NCBI GenBank assembly: GCA_948474755.1
Contig: CAOLHI010001654.1
Span: 1 to 64,000, forward strand
Direction: 5' to 3'
DNA length: 64,000 nucleotides
Origin: Ctenosaura bakeri
Lineage: Eukaryota > Chordata > Lepidosauria > Squamata > Iguanidae
The position numbers were made by a program, and so were the translations under genes. This document shows, piece after piece, positions 13,237 through 27,200 of the stretch (position 1 is its first letter; the number at the start of each line of letters is the position of its first letter). The notes below the pieces were generated by a model. The model was not told the origin of the DNA, did no database searches, and saw only the letters and a list, made by a program, of their open reading frames with translations.

Positions 13237-15100
13237 CGGCCATCTGTCAAAAGCAGACTGCATTTCCTTGTATTTTCCAGTGGCACAACACTAAGAATAA
13301 CTGTAATCCTTTTAGCAATGACTCAGTAAGTTAATTTTCTGAACTCCAATAACTTGTTGATTGATCAGAGTAATTTTTCTCTAAGCTCTTTGAAATCAAC
13401 TGAAGTCCATAGGTCCTGTCTAGCTATAATCAGTTTTCATATCTTTTACTAAATCCTAAATCCCAAGGCAGAATGTTTCCTTTTTGCCAAGGTTCCTATT
13501 TTCACTTCAATAGCCATTTCTTCCATAGGATTAAGCCAACCTGACTAGATCCCCTTATTCCTTTCTTCCACCATTTAAGAGAAGAACTTTTCCAGCAATG
13601 CAATTAAAGAAGTCATTGTATACGAACAGAGTTAGGTCTCTGGAACTTATCACTGTAATATAAGTTATTACTGCATCTCACCTTTGAGAAATGCTTATAG
13701 TGATCTTTATCATTCTTGCATCAAAAGCCAGTGGAGGAACACTAAATCCCAGATAACACTTCAACTACCAAACAATAACAGTAACAAAGAAAGCTCCCAA
13801 TCGCTCTTACAACATTTGAAAAAACTCCAGCAACCCCAATCAAAGTGACCCAACAACCTTCGTCATGGTCAGTAGGATGCTTGTGGAGCTAACAGGATCA
13901 TATACAGTATTAGCAATAGGTTAAATATAGTTGAAAAGAACAGATTTAAGAATGAAATTACTATAGCAATAATGAGTGCAAGGAGAATGAGATTTAGATA
14001 CATGAAATAAAAATATATAATCAATATGTTGAATAAGTATATGATGATAAAGGATCTGGAGAGAAATAGTAATGTAAGCTATTTGTGTTGTTTTCTCTTT
14101 TTCACATTTATGTTATTCACATGGTGTTTTTGTTTTATTCTGTTATGTATTGTTCCTTTTTCTTTATAATAAGAGGAAAAAAGAGAGGAAAAAAGGGGAA
14201 AAAAGAAAAAAAAAGAACACTTGTGGAGCTCCAAAACAGTATGGTGGTAATTGTCGTGTGAGATAACTGAAATGGCACATAAAAGGCTGAACAGAATCAC
14301 AAAATTAAAGTGTGGTGAGTGGGAACAAGACAAGAGGATTAATATACACCCCTTTGAAATTCAAGCTTCAGTCATCACACTGCCTGAAAAAGTAGACAGA
14401 AAAGCCCTGAAAATGCACAGGATGGTAGACAGGAGATGGGTGGTGTGGAGAAAAGTGAGACAAAACCAGGTATTTGACTGGCAACTGGGTTAAACAGCTA
14501 ATGGTTACCAAAGGTCAGAAGTGGAGTCTAGCAAACCAAAAGACAGAGCCCACGGGGACACTGAGAGCAACCACAAAAAGCTGAGCAACAGTTAAAAGGA
14601 AACAGCTGGCCACCAGCAAGAAGACTTCCAAGAGGAGAAACCAAAAAATATGGTCAGACAGCTGGGTGTTGCTTTCTTCTTTCCCCTCCCTCTTTCCTTG
14701 CTCTTGTTGCTGTTTGTTGTGCTTTACACCACTTGTGGTCATGCTCTTCCACCTGCCTGGGAGTGAAAAACTCCAATGAGGCAGTGAAAGCAGAGGAAAA
14801 CAATGTAGCAAACTAAAGTGCTAAAAGGGACCAGTTCCTATTCTGAATCCTGTCATTTCAGAAAAAAGAATGTAAAGGAATTTGAAACCTCAGTCAGGGT
14901 GGGGAAACAGTGAGGCATTTTGCCAGTGGGAGTAGAGGTTCTTTTGGCACAGAATTTTGAAACTGAAGCTGTACATTTTCTGCATGTGTGCAACTGGCAT
15001 GTGCTAAACAGACAATTGGCATGCTCCTATGGTCAAAGAAAGGGGGCATATCAGAAAAGTGGAAAGCATCCTCCTGAAATACATACACCAGCAAACTTAC
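13237..15100. other. CLIC5 intron 4 sequence; possible L1-like 3' tail
   Basis: No coding exon is seen. 13900-14215 is AT-rich with a gttattctgttatg / ttataataag / poly(A)-rich ending that resembles a squamate L1 3' end, but the match is weak. Confidence 0.35.
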
Positions 15101-15207
15101 TTGCATTGTCCTGCTGTCTTGTGTTTTTGATAAATGCAGAAAATTTAGAGAAGATATCTATTCCTGCAGTGTTGGATTCACGGTGCTTGGCAGCAAGCTT
15201 AGGATAC
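15101..15207 (-). CDS. CLIC5: CLIC5 coding exon 4
   Basis: A 107-bp exon with acceptor gtttcag and donor gtaagt. After the Lys100 codon split across the junction it reads [20 protein letters not shown], then [15 protein letters not shown]. This is the domain linker and first helices of the C-domain, conserved across CLICs. It ends one base into codon 136. The next exon (about 182 bp in CLIC genes) was sought in 1-15100 and not found. Confidence 0.95.
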
Positions 15208-18200
15208 CTGAAACAAATGGTAAGGGTAGTTTTTTTTTTTTAAAATCATGAACACCCATAAGATAAACACACTCACCCATATCTAAAAGACATACAGCTG
15301 AAATTAAGCATGGGACATACATTTTTGTAAGTGGACTTACATATGCAGGAAATAGAACAGAGTAGTTTTACAACATCCGTATTCACCTAGGGGCTTTTGT
15401 GATGTTACAACACACGGGTATCCATTGTGAAGTGGTATCAGTGCTTTGGTTGATACACCATGGCCACAATGTGCATGGGAATGCTGTGTGTCTGCACACT
15501 GGCCAAGAAGTACTGGAGTGCAAGAGTGCCCAATGTGCATCAGAATGGCCTGATAGGCATCAGAAATGCCCATTGTGCATTGGAAGTACTCAGTGAGCCT
15601 CAGAAGTGTCCCATGTGCCTCTGGAGCACCTAATGCCCATCGGAACACTCTGCTCGTAAGTCAGTAACAGGGTTTCATTGTATTTTCACAACATAGCTAT
15701 ATATCCATAAAGTTATGAAACGTAGACCACAATGTAGAATTTCAGTCGTGTGTATGTGGTTCACTCCAAGTGCTATTCACAATGTGCAGTGGCTTTCCTA
15801 TCAATCAACCAGTGGTATTAAAACTTTTTTTATATAAATTATCTTTATTGGTTTCAAAAATAGATGAAAAGTTCACTTTTAACAAAAGATAAAATAAGAT
15901 ATATAACCACAAAAATAGAAAGGCAATAAACAACATATCCTATCTACACAAAAAGACATTACGATTAACATAGATTGCAGTAGATTTCATGTTACCTCTT
16001 TTAGTATTCCCTCTTTTTTTATACCAATCATTAAGTTCTCAACGATTTGCCAACAACTCCTCCTAAGTGATATTAAAACTTTGACTTATCTCAGTCTCAC
16101 AGGCCCTAACTATATATCACTGTTGCCATGAAGAGCAAAAAATGTTTAAAAATGGCAGTGATAATTTTGGGAAAGGTTAATAATATCAGTAGTTAAAGTG
16201 ACAAGGAAGCAAGGAACGGAAACTTTAACCAGACCAATCTATATATTTTCAAAAGATGTGAATGAGTTTGGCAGTAGTCTGTTTCTTTCTATTATAAATA
16301 GTGGTCATGGCCCTTCATTCCCGATAGAATTGTAATCACACTTTGTAGCATAAAAATATGAGGGTAGGGATGATTTCCATAGATACATACTCTAAAAGAG
16401 ACAGGGGATGAAAATCAGCATGAAGAGCTGGAATGCAAGAGATTAATGCCTGTGGCTGAAATTCTTTGAAACATTCTGACCGTTCTGTATGGACTGAAGA
16501 TCAAAGGGCCTTTCTGTCTTACACTGGTATAGTGCTATTATTCCATTTTCCACATCCTGAGGAATTCTGAGGTGGCTGAGAATTCTAAAAGCCCCTCCCT
16601 AAATTGCAAATCCCAGGATTCCATAGGATGTTGAAACTGGAATAACAGCTCTATAACACTAGGGCAGAAAGGCCCATAGTCTCAAAAGATGTGTCAAATT
16701 GCAGTGTGTGCCTTCAGTAACAATCTCAGTTGTTGAATAGAACTTCATAATCTTTAACCCATGAAGTCAAATACATACCAATCTGAATAGCAACAGGAAA
16801 GGGGAGCTAAGGCTTGGCCTGGGCTTGTCACATTCCTGGCAGACTACAATGCAGTGCTGGTATGCTAGGCTCAATCAGTTTGCAGGAACACATTGAGCAG
16901 GGCCTCTATGCTATTTATAAGAGGAAATAAAATTTTCTGCAAATCAAATTCATATAAACAATGTTTACACGTGCCAAGGTTTGATCTAGGGTGTTAGACA
17001 CTTTAATTATGAATATCTATTTCTGGGCAGTATAGAAGCTGACTGGGTAATATAATCTGACAGCCTATCAGGTGGTTGAGGCACATAGTTTGAAATGATT
17101 AAGTTGGAGGTTTACTAAATCAGGAAGCTCTACAACCAGGATTTCTGGTCAGCAGCCCTGGTACAAATTGGTACCAGATCAGGGACTAATGTGTTCTGTT
17201 GGGGTGAGAAGAAGAAATAAGAAGCAGGTAGGCTTTAGAAATCATATGTCATACTTTTATCCTGGTTAATCAGCAATGAGGCAGAAAGTGTAATCATAAC
17301 ACAGAGCAGGTAGAAGAATATCATTTTCCCCTTTACTTTTATACATTTCCCCTGGTATATCATAAGCTTAAGAAAATCTTCTAAAAAGTATTACTTTGGA
17401 GGTGAAAGGGTTTCTTCCAAAAATTCCTCTATTTTGTTGACATCTGTCTTGACATCTCCATTAAAAGTTAGGAAAGGTGGATGGGTCCCAGGAGCTAAAT
17501 TATGCAAATCAGCTGGCTTTCTGTGGAAATAATACAATAATGCATGGTATCACTGTTCATATACATGATTACTTGACATGCACCATTATCTTAGAAAGTA
17601 AGTTCTTCACTCTTTTTATTGCATATATTTATTTACTGCATACTCTGAATGATCCCAGACTAATGAGTAAAGTAAGATTTCCCTGTCAGCATAAGAAAAA
17701 CAAGATTAGAGCCATTGCTGTTCTTGTTGTGCACATTCAAGTCATTTCTGACTTATGGAGATCTTAAGATGAACCTATCATGGAATTATCTGGGACTGAG
17801 AGTGTGTTATGCACCCAAGGTCACCCAGTGGGTTTTTGTGACTGAACAGGAGTTGAGCCCTGATCTCCAAGGTTGTAGTCCAATCCTCAAACCACTATAC
17901 CACATTGGCTCTCTTTAGAGCCATTATAGCTTATCAAATAATTTTAATCAAGAACTTTTACCTTTTCAGGTCAACTGTGGTGACATTGAATACAACTCCT
18001 TTAAGCCAAAGTATCATGAAAAGGCGCTGTGAGAAAGGACAGTTCCCAATGCTTTCTCCATCTACACCAGCCTAAAAGAAAGAAGAAAAGCATGGGAGAA
18101 TTAGCCAGTTTGGCTCAAGAAAACAACTGAGTGTCTTTTAACACTGAATATCAGGTTAACAAGTTCTCTTAGTTTCTGATTAGTCCCATCAAAATTCTTC

Positions 18201-21200
18201 CTTCCAACTCCTATTATAACAGAGGTACCAGACACCCTCAGCTAGTAAGTTTGAAGCTGAATCTTTCAGCACAACATCTGGCACTGAGCATTCTTCAAGA
18301 TAAAGGGACCAGACCCGAAGCTCTGTCAGCTTCTATAAAGCTCTGTAAAAAGTGCCTAAGCTGATGAAACATTAGATTCAGATACAAGTGGAATGTGAAT
18401 TTTTCTACAAACACAGGTAAGTATCATGATTTCAGTCTGCATGCAGATGTGGAGAATGTCAAATTCCTGATGGCTCATCATCCCATTCCACTCCCTAAAA
18501 AGTGACTTGTCATGAGTTCACTTCCTTTTTTCCTGACATGGTCTACATTTTGCCTCACAGTTTCTATTTTGTGCCTAACTACCTATGTGCAAAGGCTGGG
18601 ATTCATTTGGCTAGTTGTGCACAGCTTGTGCACATTCAGAGTTTGGAGAACACAAGAAATAGTACAAGTGCTGTTTCCAAGTCAGTTCTTGCTGTTAGAC
18701 AGAGTAGGGCCATTTCCGCACTAGACACTAGACATTTCCGCCCCTCCCGAAACTGCAAACCCCAGGATTCCAGAGGATGTTGAAAGTGGAATCATAGCGC
18801 TATAACACTCTAGTGCAGAAATGGCCTAGGAAGCCAATATTTCATTTAGGCTGTGGAGTCATAAAGGTTGCAATGAATGGAGTTATAATGAAACTTTGGA
18901 CTCTTGATTCTAATCACTATCTAGTGCAGCCTTCTACAATAATCCGGTTCCTCCGGACATGTTGGACTACCTGCTTCATCATCTCAGACACCACAGCCAT
19001 TCATCGTGCTGGCTAGGGATGATCAGTCCAACACATCTAGTAGGCATCAGATTGGAGAAGGCTGTTCAAGTACTTTACAGTGCTGGCTTTGTTTGTCTGT
19101 TTGACAGTCATAAAATATTATAATCTGAGCTTCAAATACTAATTAGGAATGTGTTACTGCAGTTTAGGCCTACTTGGAGATACCCCCAGATATCATTTTG
19201 ATATCATAATTTAGCTCTTTTCCACCACTCCTCTCCACGTGTTTGTGAGGCCCGCGAACAAGCACAGACTAGGCGCGGCCACTAATTGCTGGACATTCCA
19301 TTCTCCACCCAGGCAGGCCAGAAATAGCCAGATTCTTGCTTTAGGAGACCTCTCTGCAAACACCTTCATTATGTATGCACGCTGTTTACAAAGGACTCCC
19401 TGCCCCAAGCAGGCACCCTGGCAAGCTGAATACTCAACTGCCAAGCACTGAGCATTTGCATACTGGCTAACTGACCTTTCCAAAGCTTTGTCCCGCTCCT
19501 AAAACACATTGTTTCCCCCAAGTATGGCATAGCCTGCAGTTACATTTCTCCCTATAAAAAATCCCTAATTCCGAGACCATCCTCGGATCACTCCTGTGTT
19601 CCAGACCACTTTGCTGCCGCTTTGCTTGGCGAGCTTCCCCTCAGTTCCACGTGCTGAGATACATCAAACTCCAGCTTTGCTCTCTATCTTCTTTCCGGGC
19701 TCCAGGAACAGGTTCCGTATCACCTGAATCCATTATCCCTCTGAAAATCCCACTGTCATACTCACACCTTTATTTTCCTTAGTTATCTATGTGCATATGT
19801 TGCTTACACTGTGTGCCTGTATTTAATAAAGATCATTCATTGTTTCCAACACGGTTTGCTTCTTGGCTTGGCCTGACCCCGTAAACATTGGGTTACAAGA
19901 TCCTGCTGCATTACCCTGCCTCTCGTAGTGCCAACCAGTGCTCTTGACTAATTTCCCCATCTTGTAATTGTAAGGTTATTTAGGTGTCCCTCCTGGGACC
20001 CCTAGTAAACAGGGTAACAAATGTGCATAGATTTCTCCCTCAATCTCTTTTCCTCTTTCAGGTAAAGTGATTTTTCAAAGCTGCCTGGATGAGACCCACT
20101 TCACCAGAAATCAAATGATGACATAGCGTTTGAAATCTTTGTCCTGAAAAATGTGATGAATTGACAATCATCTCAACAGATGAGCACAAGTTTTTAAAAT
20201 AAATAGAGGCAGATACATGTGGTCTGGGAGCTATTAATATTTATGATTTCTCTTTTAAACAAGGAACAATTGCAACTCTAATTTTTGGTGGTATTTGATG
20301 AAACTGCAGGCATAGTAGGCCTCTTCTAAATGCGTGATGCCTGCCTGCAAAATTCCACAGATGGAAACACTGTTGGGGGATCATTAGAAGCATTTAAACT
20401 CATACAGAGTAACTGGGGATAGGGCAAATATCTTGTCATCATGAAACAGCTGCAAATTTACAGTGCACCCACATAACACTAGCATATAAACATTGTCTCC
20501 TCCCCTCTCCCACCACTTTCCTGACTATCTAATATATAAAAGTCAAAGTTTGTCTGTGTCAGGCAAAGACCTCATATGATTGGCTGCCTAAGAAGATTCT
20601 ATGAAATCTTGAAGTTTGCAGTTTAAGGAGGGGCCTTTAGAATGTTCAGAAAGAGAGAGAGCTCTTGGGCTTGGCCGGTTGCTATGGAGATGAGGCCTAG
20701 CAGCAAGGAAGGCAGTGTATTCCTTCAGGAACCCAATCTCTGTATGTTAATAACTCTGAATACAGACTGGATTGGGGAACATGGGGAAAAGTTACAAGTA
20801 CAGGACAAGACAGTTTGGGGAATTAGAGACACAGGATCTCAAATCTTTCTAACAATTATTATCTATGAGAAAATAAAATCCCAGGCAATGCAGAGTATAT
20901 ATTCTAGTTCAGAATTAAAAAAAAACCCTTCTGTTTATAGAAGTAAATCTCTTAAGGTGGACTTCAGCATTAATCTTTATTTTTAAAGGAATGTGGCTAT
21001 TTTTGAAGCAAAATAATATTTATGCAAAAACACTTAAAGCCCCCTGGAGTGCTACTTTTTTGGGGGGAAGCAATGATTAAAAATGTAGTACTGCCTTAAT
21101 AGGTCTTGTGTGGGCATAAAGACTCACTAACCAGAAACAAGAGGACTGGGACAATGGAGTCCTTGCTGGATTCTAGGGCCCTTTTCACATGGCATTTGCC

Positions 21201-24200
21201 ATGTGAAAGGGCCCCTCGAGCGTCGTGCAATTGTGAGGAGCAATCTGCATGATGCACTCACAATCGCGCTGCGCCAGGGCAGGGCAGGTGCCACTTGCAC
21301 ATTTTCTCATTTTTGGCTTTCAGCTGAAAATGGTGCGTGATCGTGCATTGTTCCAGGGGCCTGCACGCACTTGCTGTACATGCAGAGCCTCCAGAGCCAC
21401 GGCGGCCGTGCTTCCTGCCCCAGTGCAGCCTGGGAAACTCCCAGGCTGCACTGTGGAAGGAAGAGGCGGGGTTCTCGTGAGGAGCTGAAGCAGCGGGGAC
21501 ACGAAAGCCTCTCACTGGAGGCTGCTCACGCAATCCCCACCCCCCGGCGCTGGAAAAAGGTAAGGTGCGGAAAGGGCCTAGGTCTTGACCTTTATAACAA
21601 TGATTTTTTTTGGACGCAGTCTTGTCTCCCACACATATATGCACATTTCCTGCAGAGTCATTTTAGCAACATTTTTACTTAATGTTTTGAAGCTTTTCCA
21701 ACTAGAGGTGAAACAATCATTTAATTTGACACTTTCTGTAAATTATTCAGGCTGTTAACCCTAGAGGCTTAAGCCCTTTTTATGAAATGGTTAAAAAAAA
21801 AAAAAGAATTGCTCTGGTATTTTTGAAATGGTCACTCAGGAATATTTGTTTTTATTATTATTATTATTATTGTTGTTATTATTATTATTATTAAAAAATA
21901 AAATTTATTGAACATACATTAAAAAAGACAATTACGAACATTTCACATCACAATACATGACACCACAAACATCGACCCTACACAGTTTAGATCTAATGCC
22001 AAAGGGCTTAGCATTGGAGTATAATATTACATCTTATTATTAACATCTTATTATATTACATCTTATTATTAACAAACTAATCTATTCCTACCATGCCATG
22101 CCCTGTGGTAATCTGAATATACACTGCCTACATAACCATAGCAGTGTCAACCCCCCCTCGCACACAAATAACAATACATTAACAATACAAACAATAAACC
22201 ACATACATCCAATCCACATACAAACCCTTATATCTAAGTTACAATATTACTTAAATTCTTAGATATTAATAAATTCTCATTATACTACTATCAGTAATTC
22301 CAATATATAACCACTCAGGAATATTTGGACCTTCTCAGGTGGTCACTCAGGAATATTTGGACCTTCTCTATTCACAGTGTCTATGTTATGTCCAGACGAT
22401 CAGTATGCACAGAACATGAGAAGGCACATTCACAGAAAAAGCTCAATGCCTCTGAAATTCAATTGCAGTTACTCTGATAGCTTAAATCAGAAGAGCAGCT
22501 ATTAGTAGGATTAGGGGACAGTGATGGCTGATGGCTTCCACGTCAGTGTGGTGCCACATCTACTTTTAGCTTTAGTCTAAATTTTAAAGATGCTGTCTGA
22601 GAAGCTTAGCCCTGTCCCCAAAACACAGGCAATATTTTGAAACCCAGACTGAATTCCCTCGCCTACTGGCATGGTAGTCACTGGGCCTCACAGTTTGGAG
22701 GTGCTTATCTGGAAGCAGTGAAAGCAAAGATTTGAAAATATCAATATGTTTCCCTTTTTCACTGGTATTTAATTTACTTTGTCTTCTTTCTCCTAGAATC
22801 CAAAAAGGAAGTAAAATTCCTAATCAAGCTTGTGAAAAACTTGTATGTGTGCTTTAGCAATTAAACACACAGAATAGCATACATCAGTATCACAGGGATT
22901 GGCTGAAACCTGAGCATTGCTGCCTAGATAGTGATCTTGCTGCTGCTTCAGTGAGGATCTCTTTCCATCTGTGTTTCAAGTATCTCTGTTTTACAATCAT
23001 TGCTGACATCTAAAAGCCGGCAAAATATTTTGAAGAATCACGAAAGAGGAAAACTGATTCCCCTTCCCTGCCACCTTGGTGTGGTATGGATAGGGCTCAG
23101 CGGACAATTGTGTGATAAAAAAGGAGAGGGATTTTTTTTTCTGCTCTGTAACCAGTTTGAAGACTTCCCTGATTTCAATGGATTCTGCACCACTGTCTTC
23201 CACTGGACAGCTATAAATGTATAAGTCTTTAATTATATACTTTCATCCATTATTTTTCAGAAAGGCACCAGACCTCATCTGATCTTGGAAGCTAATCAGG
23301 GTCAGCCCCGGTTAGTACTTGGATGGGAGACTGTCAGTGAATACCAGGTGTTGTAGGCTACATTTCAGAGGAAGGAAATGGCAAAACCACCTCTGAGTAT
23401 TCCTTACTTAAGAAAATCTGTTAAATTCTTGGGGTTGCCATATGTCTATGGGCTACCTGAAAGTGCATGCATGCATGCATGCATACACACACACACACGT
23501 ATATACAAACGCACTGGCTCACAATGATAATGACTCCATCTTGATTGCTTGCCAGCTGTCTCTCGTCTATTCTCCCCATTATCAAGCTCTTCTCAAAACG
23601 TTAGTGGTGGGGGCAGGGTATATAACCAGAGGGGAGATTTTCTTAGATAAAAGAGAAGCCTCACAAGGCAGGCTCTTATCTGGAAATGATTCTTCTGAAA
23701 CTACTGGAACTGGGAAACTACATATCCCATAATCACTGAGTAGTAAAAAGTTACGTTCATTTGCATATGCAAGAATGCCAGCTCCAGGTAAGGACAATCC
23801 CCACAAAGCCTCTCATAGATCTAACAGCTAATCACACAACACTGCCTTCACATAAAATCTGATTGCTTCATACGTTTAGGGCTACTATTAAAACTCATCA
23901 GAAAAACAAAATCTGACAATCCTAGTTTCTCCCAAAAGTGGTTTTAAAAGCAAAATTTAATGCTGCATTGAATAATGTTTTCAGCAGCTTGCCTTCCATG
24001 AAACTACACTTACACCAGTGGGGCTGCGGAGGCGTTTTGTATTACTACACCTGCAGGAGAGACATCATTTCTCTTACTCAGCACATCAACATGAAGCAGT
24101 TCAGGGCATGTAGCCCATGGTCATAGTGTAATTTATTTAGTATGTAAAAAGCATTGATACCGTATCTGCTACAAAGCTACTCTTTTAATTTCTATTCTGT

Positions 24201-27200
24201 TTTGTATTTTTCTGTTCAAGTCTCTGGTCTTCAGGTCAGATCCCAAGTTGCATGAAGGTTTACAGTCCACACTCATTATAGCGGTGTAAGTGCCACAGCT
24301 TGATGAGCCAAATAGCAATCTAAGGTACCGGTACTTAGAATGAAATCAGGTGGTTAGCGTTCAGTGAAATGGCAGAGCCTTCAGCATGTTAACAATAATT
24401 CCCAAGACTTCATCAGGTAACAACTCCACAAAGTGAGAGAAAAACTTTTCACTAGAGGTATCCAGTGATACAAAGTAGGGATGGAGAATGTTCCGTGTGC
24501 TAATAACACATAATGGGTCAAGTGATTCTGTGCATTAAAGGGAAGGAAAGAAAACCTGCCACAGGGATGTTATTATCTGAAGTGTCTGCATGCTAGATCT
24601 ATCTGCATCTTGTGTGTTTTTTGCCTTTTCTAAAAAGAGTTATTGTTAGTCATTCATAGTTATTTGTGTACTATGCATAAGTAGCAATTTAGATCAGATC
24701 AATATATTTCTTCAGAGTATATTTACCATCTATTCATATAAAGGTAGTATATTTATTACTTTTTCAAAAGGCATGCTAATCCAAGCTATATTCATTTTTT
24801 AAATAGTAGCTATCTCAATTAAACTAAGAAACATAGTAGCCTATTTATATACTGAATTTGCCTTTATAGGAGGCTGGAAATAAACATCATTGTCTGCTAG
24901 TAAAAAGTACATGAGTAATGAAAATCATATTTCTCACTGTAAGAAGGTGATCTGAGCACATCTGGAATTGATGTGAGTGTTTAAAATCTGTGGACCTGGG
25001 ACAATGATTTAGCTATGTGTATAGCCTTGCACATGCTGAGGAATCTCAGCCAAATTTCCATACCTTTAAGGACAATATTGGGCTTACAAAAATTAATGGC
25101 AGACAGAGACTGAAAATCATCCTTGAAAATGTAATGTGAGAAGATCATGAATGATTCATTGAAATTCCACAAGATAACTAACACTATTGGAAACCAGGTG
25201 AATCAAAAACAGTTGCAAATATTAACAGCATTTCATTTATGATAAAATAAAGATTTAATCTAGCATCACAGCCCTGTACATTTCCTCAGAATTAAGTATC
25301 AGTGATTTCAGTGGGATTTACTTTTATGTAGCTACCCAATGCTCTACCTCAAAATATGCTGTTGCAGGTCTCATTATCCTACAGATACTGCACCACAGGA
25401 TTCCAGGTGCAAACACACATCGGCAGCCCCTACTCTAATCTTATCACTGGTGATTAGAGATGCCAGAAAAATCTAAAGAGAATCCTTTTGTCTTTACATT
25501 TTCAGAGTTCAAACAAACTGAACATTAAGTAGGGCCAAAATAAGAAACATTCACAGAATCTGTGAGCAGGGCGATAGAATCCCCAGTGCTCAAAATGTTC
25601 ATGGAATGTTCACATAAATGTTTCTATGAAAGGTTATGGGACTTTCAACACCTTACATACTTTGCTGTAGAGTCTCCCATCAATAACTGTCTTGTCACTT
25701 AATTAACTGCTTATCCTCTTCTGTCTTCTGCCTCCTCCCTCCACTATAACCTTCCTTTTGACAGGAAAAGTTTCCCTTTCAATATGTTCCTCTGCTCCAG
25801 TGCCATCAGATGGGTATATTCCAGAGAAATACATAGTTACTGATGTTCTCATAACAGTGCCATTATTTTTGAAAAGTCTGGTTTCAGCTCCAGATGTAAC
25901 ATCAATCTCACTCTCCTAACCTCAACACCTGCCATGTACTGGCTAGGTTTGAGTTCAGAGAAAAGGCTTAGAGGGTTCAATCTATTTAAGGTCTGTTTTC
26001 TTCACTGCCATGTTAAATTGCAGTGAGACCTAACTGAGGCCCTTTTCACATGGCATTTGCCATGTGAAAGGGCCCCTCGAGTGTCGTGTGAATGTGAGGA
26101 ATAGTCCACATGATGCACTCACAATCGCACGACGCTCTAGGGTCTGGCAGGCACCACTCGTGCACTTTTTCATTTTCAGCTTTTAAGCTGAAAATGGTGC
26201 ATGATTGCCGTGCGTGTGGAGCTCCAGAGCCACGGCGCTCACACTTCCTGCCCCAGTGCAGCCTGGGAAGCTCCCAGGCTGCACTGTGGAAGGAAGAGGT
26301 GGGGCTCTCACGCAAGCAGCCAGCAGTTGTGGACTAAAGGAACCAGGACGCGAGAACCTCTCGCTGGAGGCTGCACACCCGATCCCCGCACCCCAGCTCT
26401 GTAAAAAGATGTGTTGCAGAAAGGGCCTAAGACTTTCTTTGTATACCTTCACAACAAGATCACATCAAAGAATATATACAAGAATCTATGATGACATTAC
26501 AGCCTAAAAATGAATTTAAATGGGCAAATTCACCCAGGAAGAGGAAGAATGTTTTTCATTATTCGCACAGGCAAATTTTAAAATTGATTTGCCTACAACA
26601 GGGTTTTCCGAATGGTGTGCCGCAACACGTTAGTGTGTTGCCTGAAGTGTGCTGGTGTGTCACCTACAATCTTGGAAATGTATGCTATTATTTATAAATA
26701 ATATATTTTTTAAAAATGTGAAAGGTTTTCATGATATATATTGTGTCCCCATACATTCTATTATTGCAATTTATGCACGTGTCTGCGTCTCTTATAAGAG
26801 GTTAGTTTAAGCTCCAGTTTGCTAGTAAAACCGAATTACTGTGTCGCAAAAATGATGCGTGTCTAAAAAGTGTGTCACCAACATGAAAAGTTTCGAAAGC
26901 TCTGATCTACAAGATAAAAGGAAGGAAAAAAGACTGTACATATTTATCACATTCTAAATTGGGGAAAGGAGTTTATCTCATCTTCAGAAAAGAAGAAAAG
27001 GAGTGTGGTGATCTATGCAAATCCAAAATTGGCTCCAGAGGAAGTCTTTGAAGATTTAAATGGTTATTATGGAGGAGTGGAGATAGAGAAGCACGTGTTG
27101 AAAATTTTGGTTATTGTTGAGGTTAATTCCACAACTGAAAATAAGACAAGTTCTAGAAGCTATATGATCAGCAATCAGGTAGGATTATTGCTTAAAGACT

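Noticed and set aside
1..15100. CLIC5 exons 5 and 6
   Set aside because: I looked on the minus strand for the LERGL, FLDG and LADCNLLPKLH codons and found none; they are expected outside the window.
17962..18071. Assignment of the exons to CLIC4
   Set aside because: The NVTTVD text in exon 2 and the exon 1 N-terminus fit CLIC5; CLIC4 has SVTTVD and a different start. A processed pseudogene is excluded by the introns.
23262..23370. Functional 5S rRNA gene
   Set aside because: It lacks the normal 5' end and terminator, has many substitutions, and is fused to a SINE tail.
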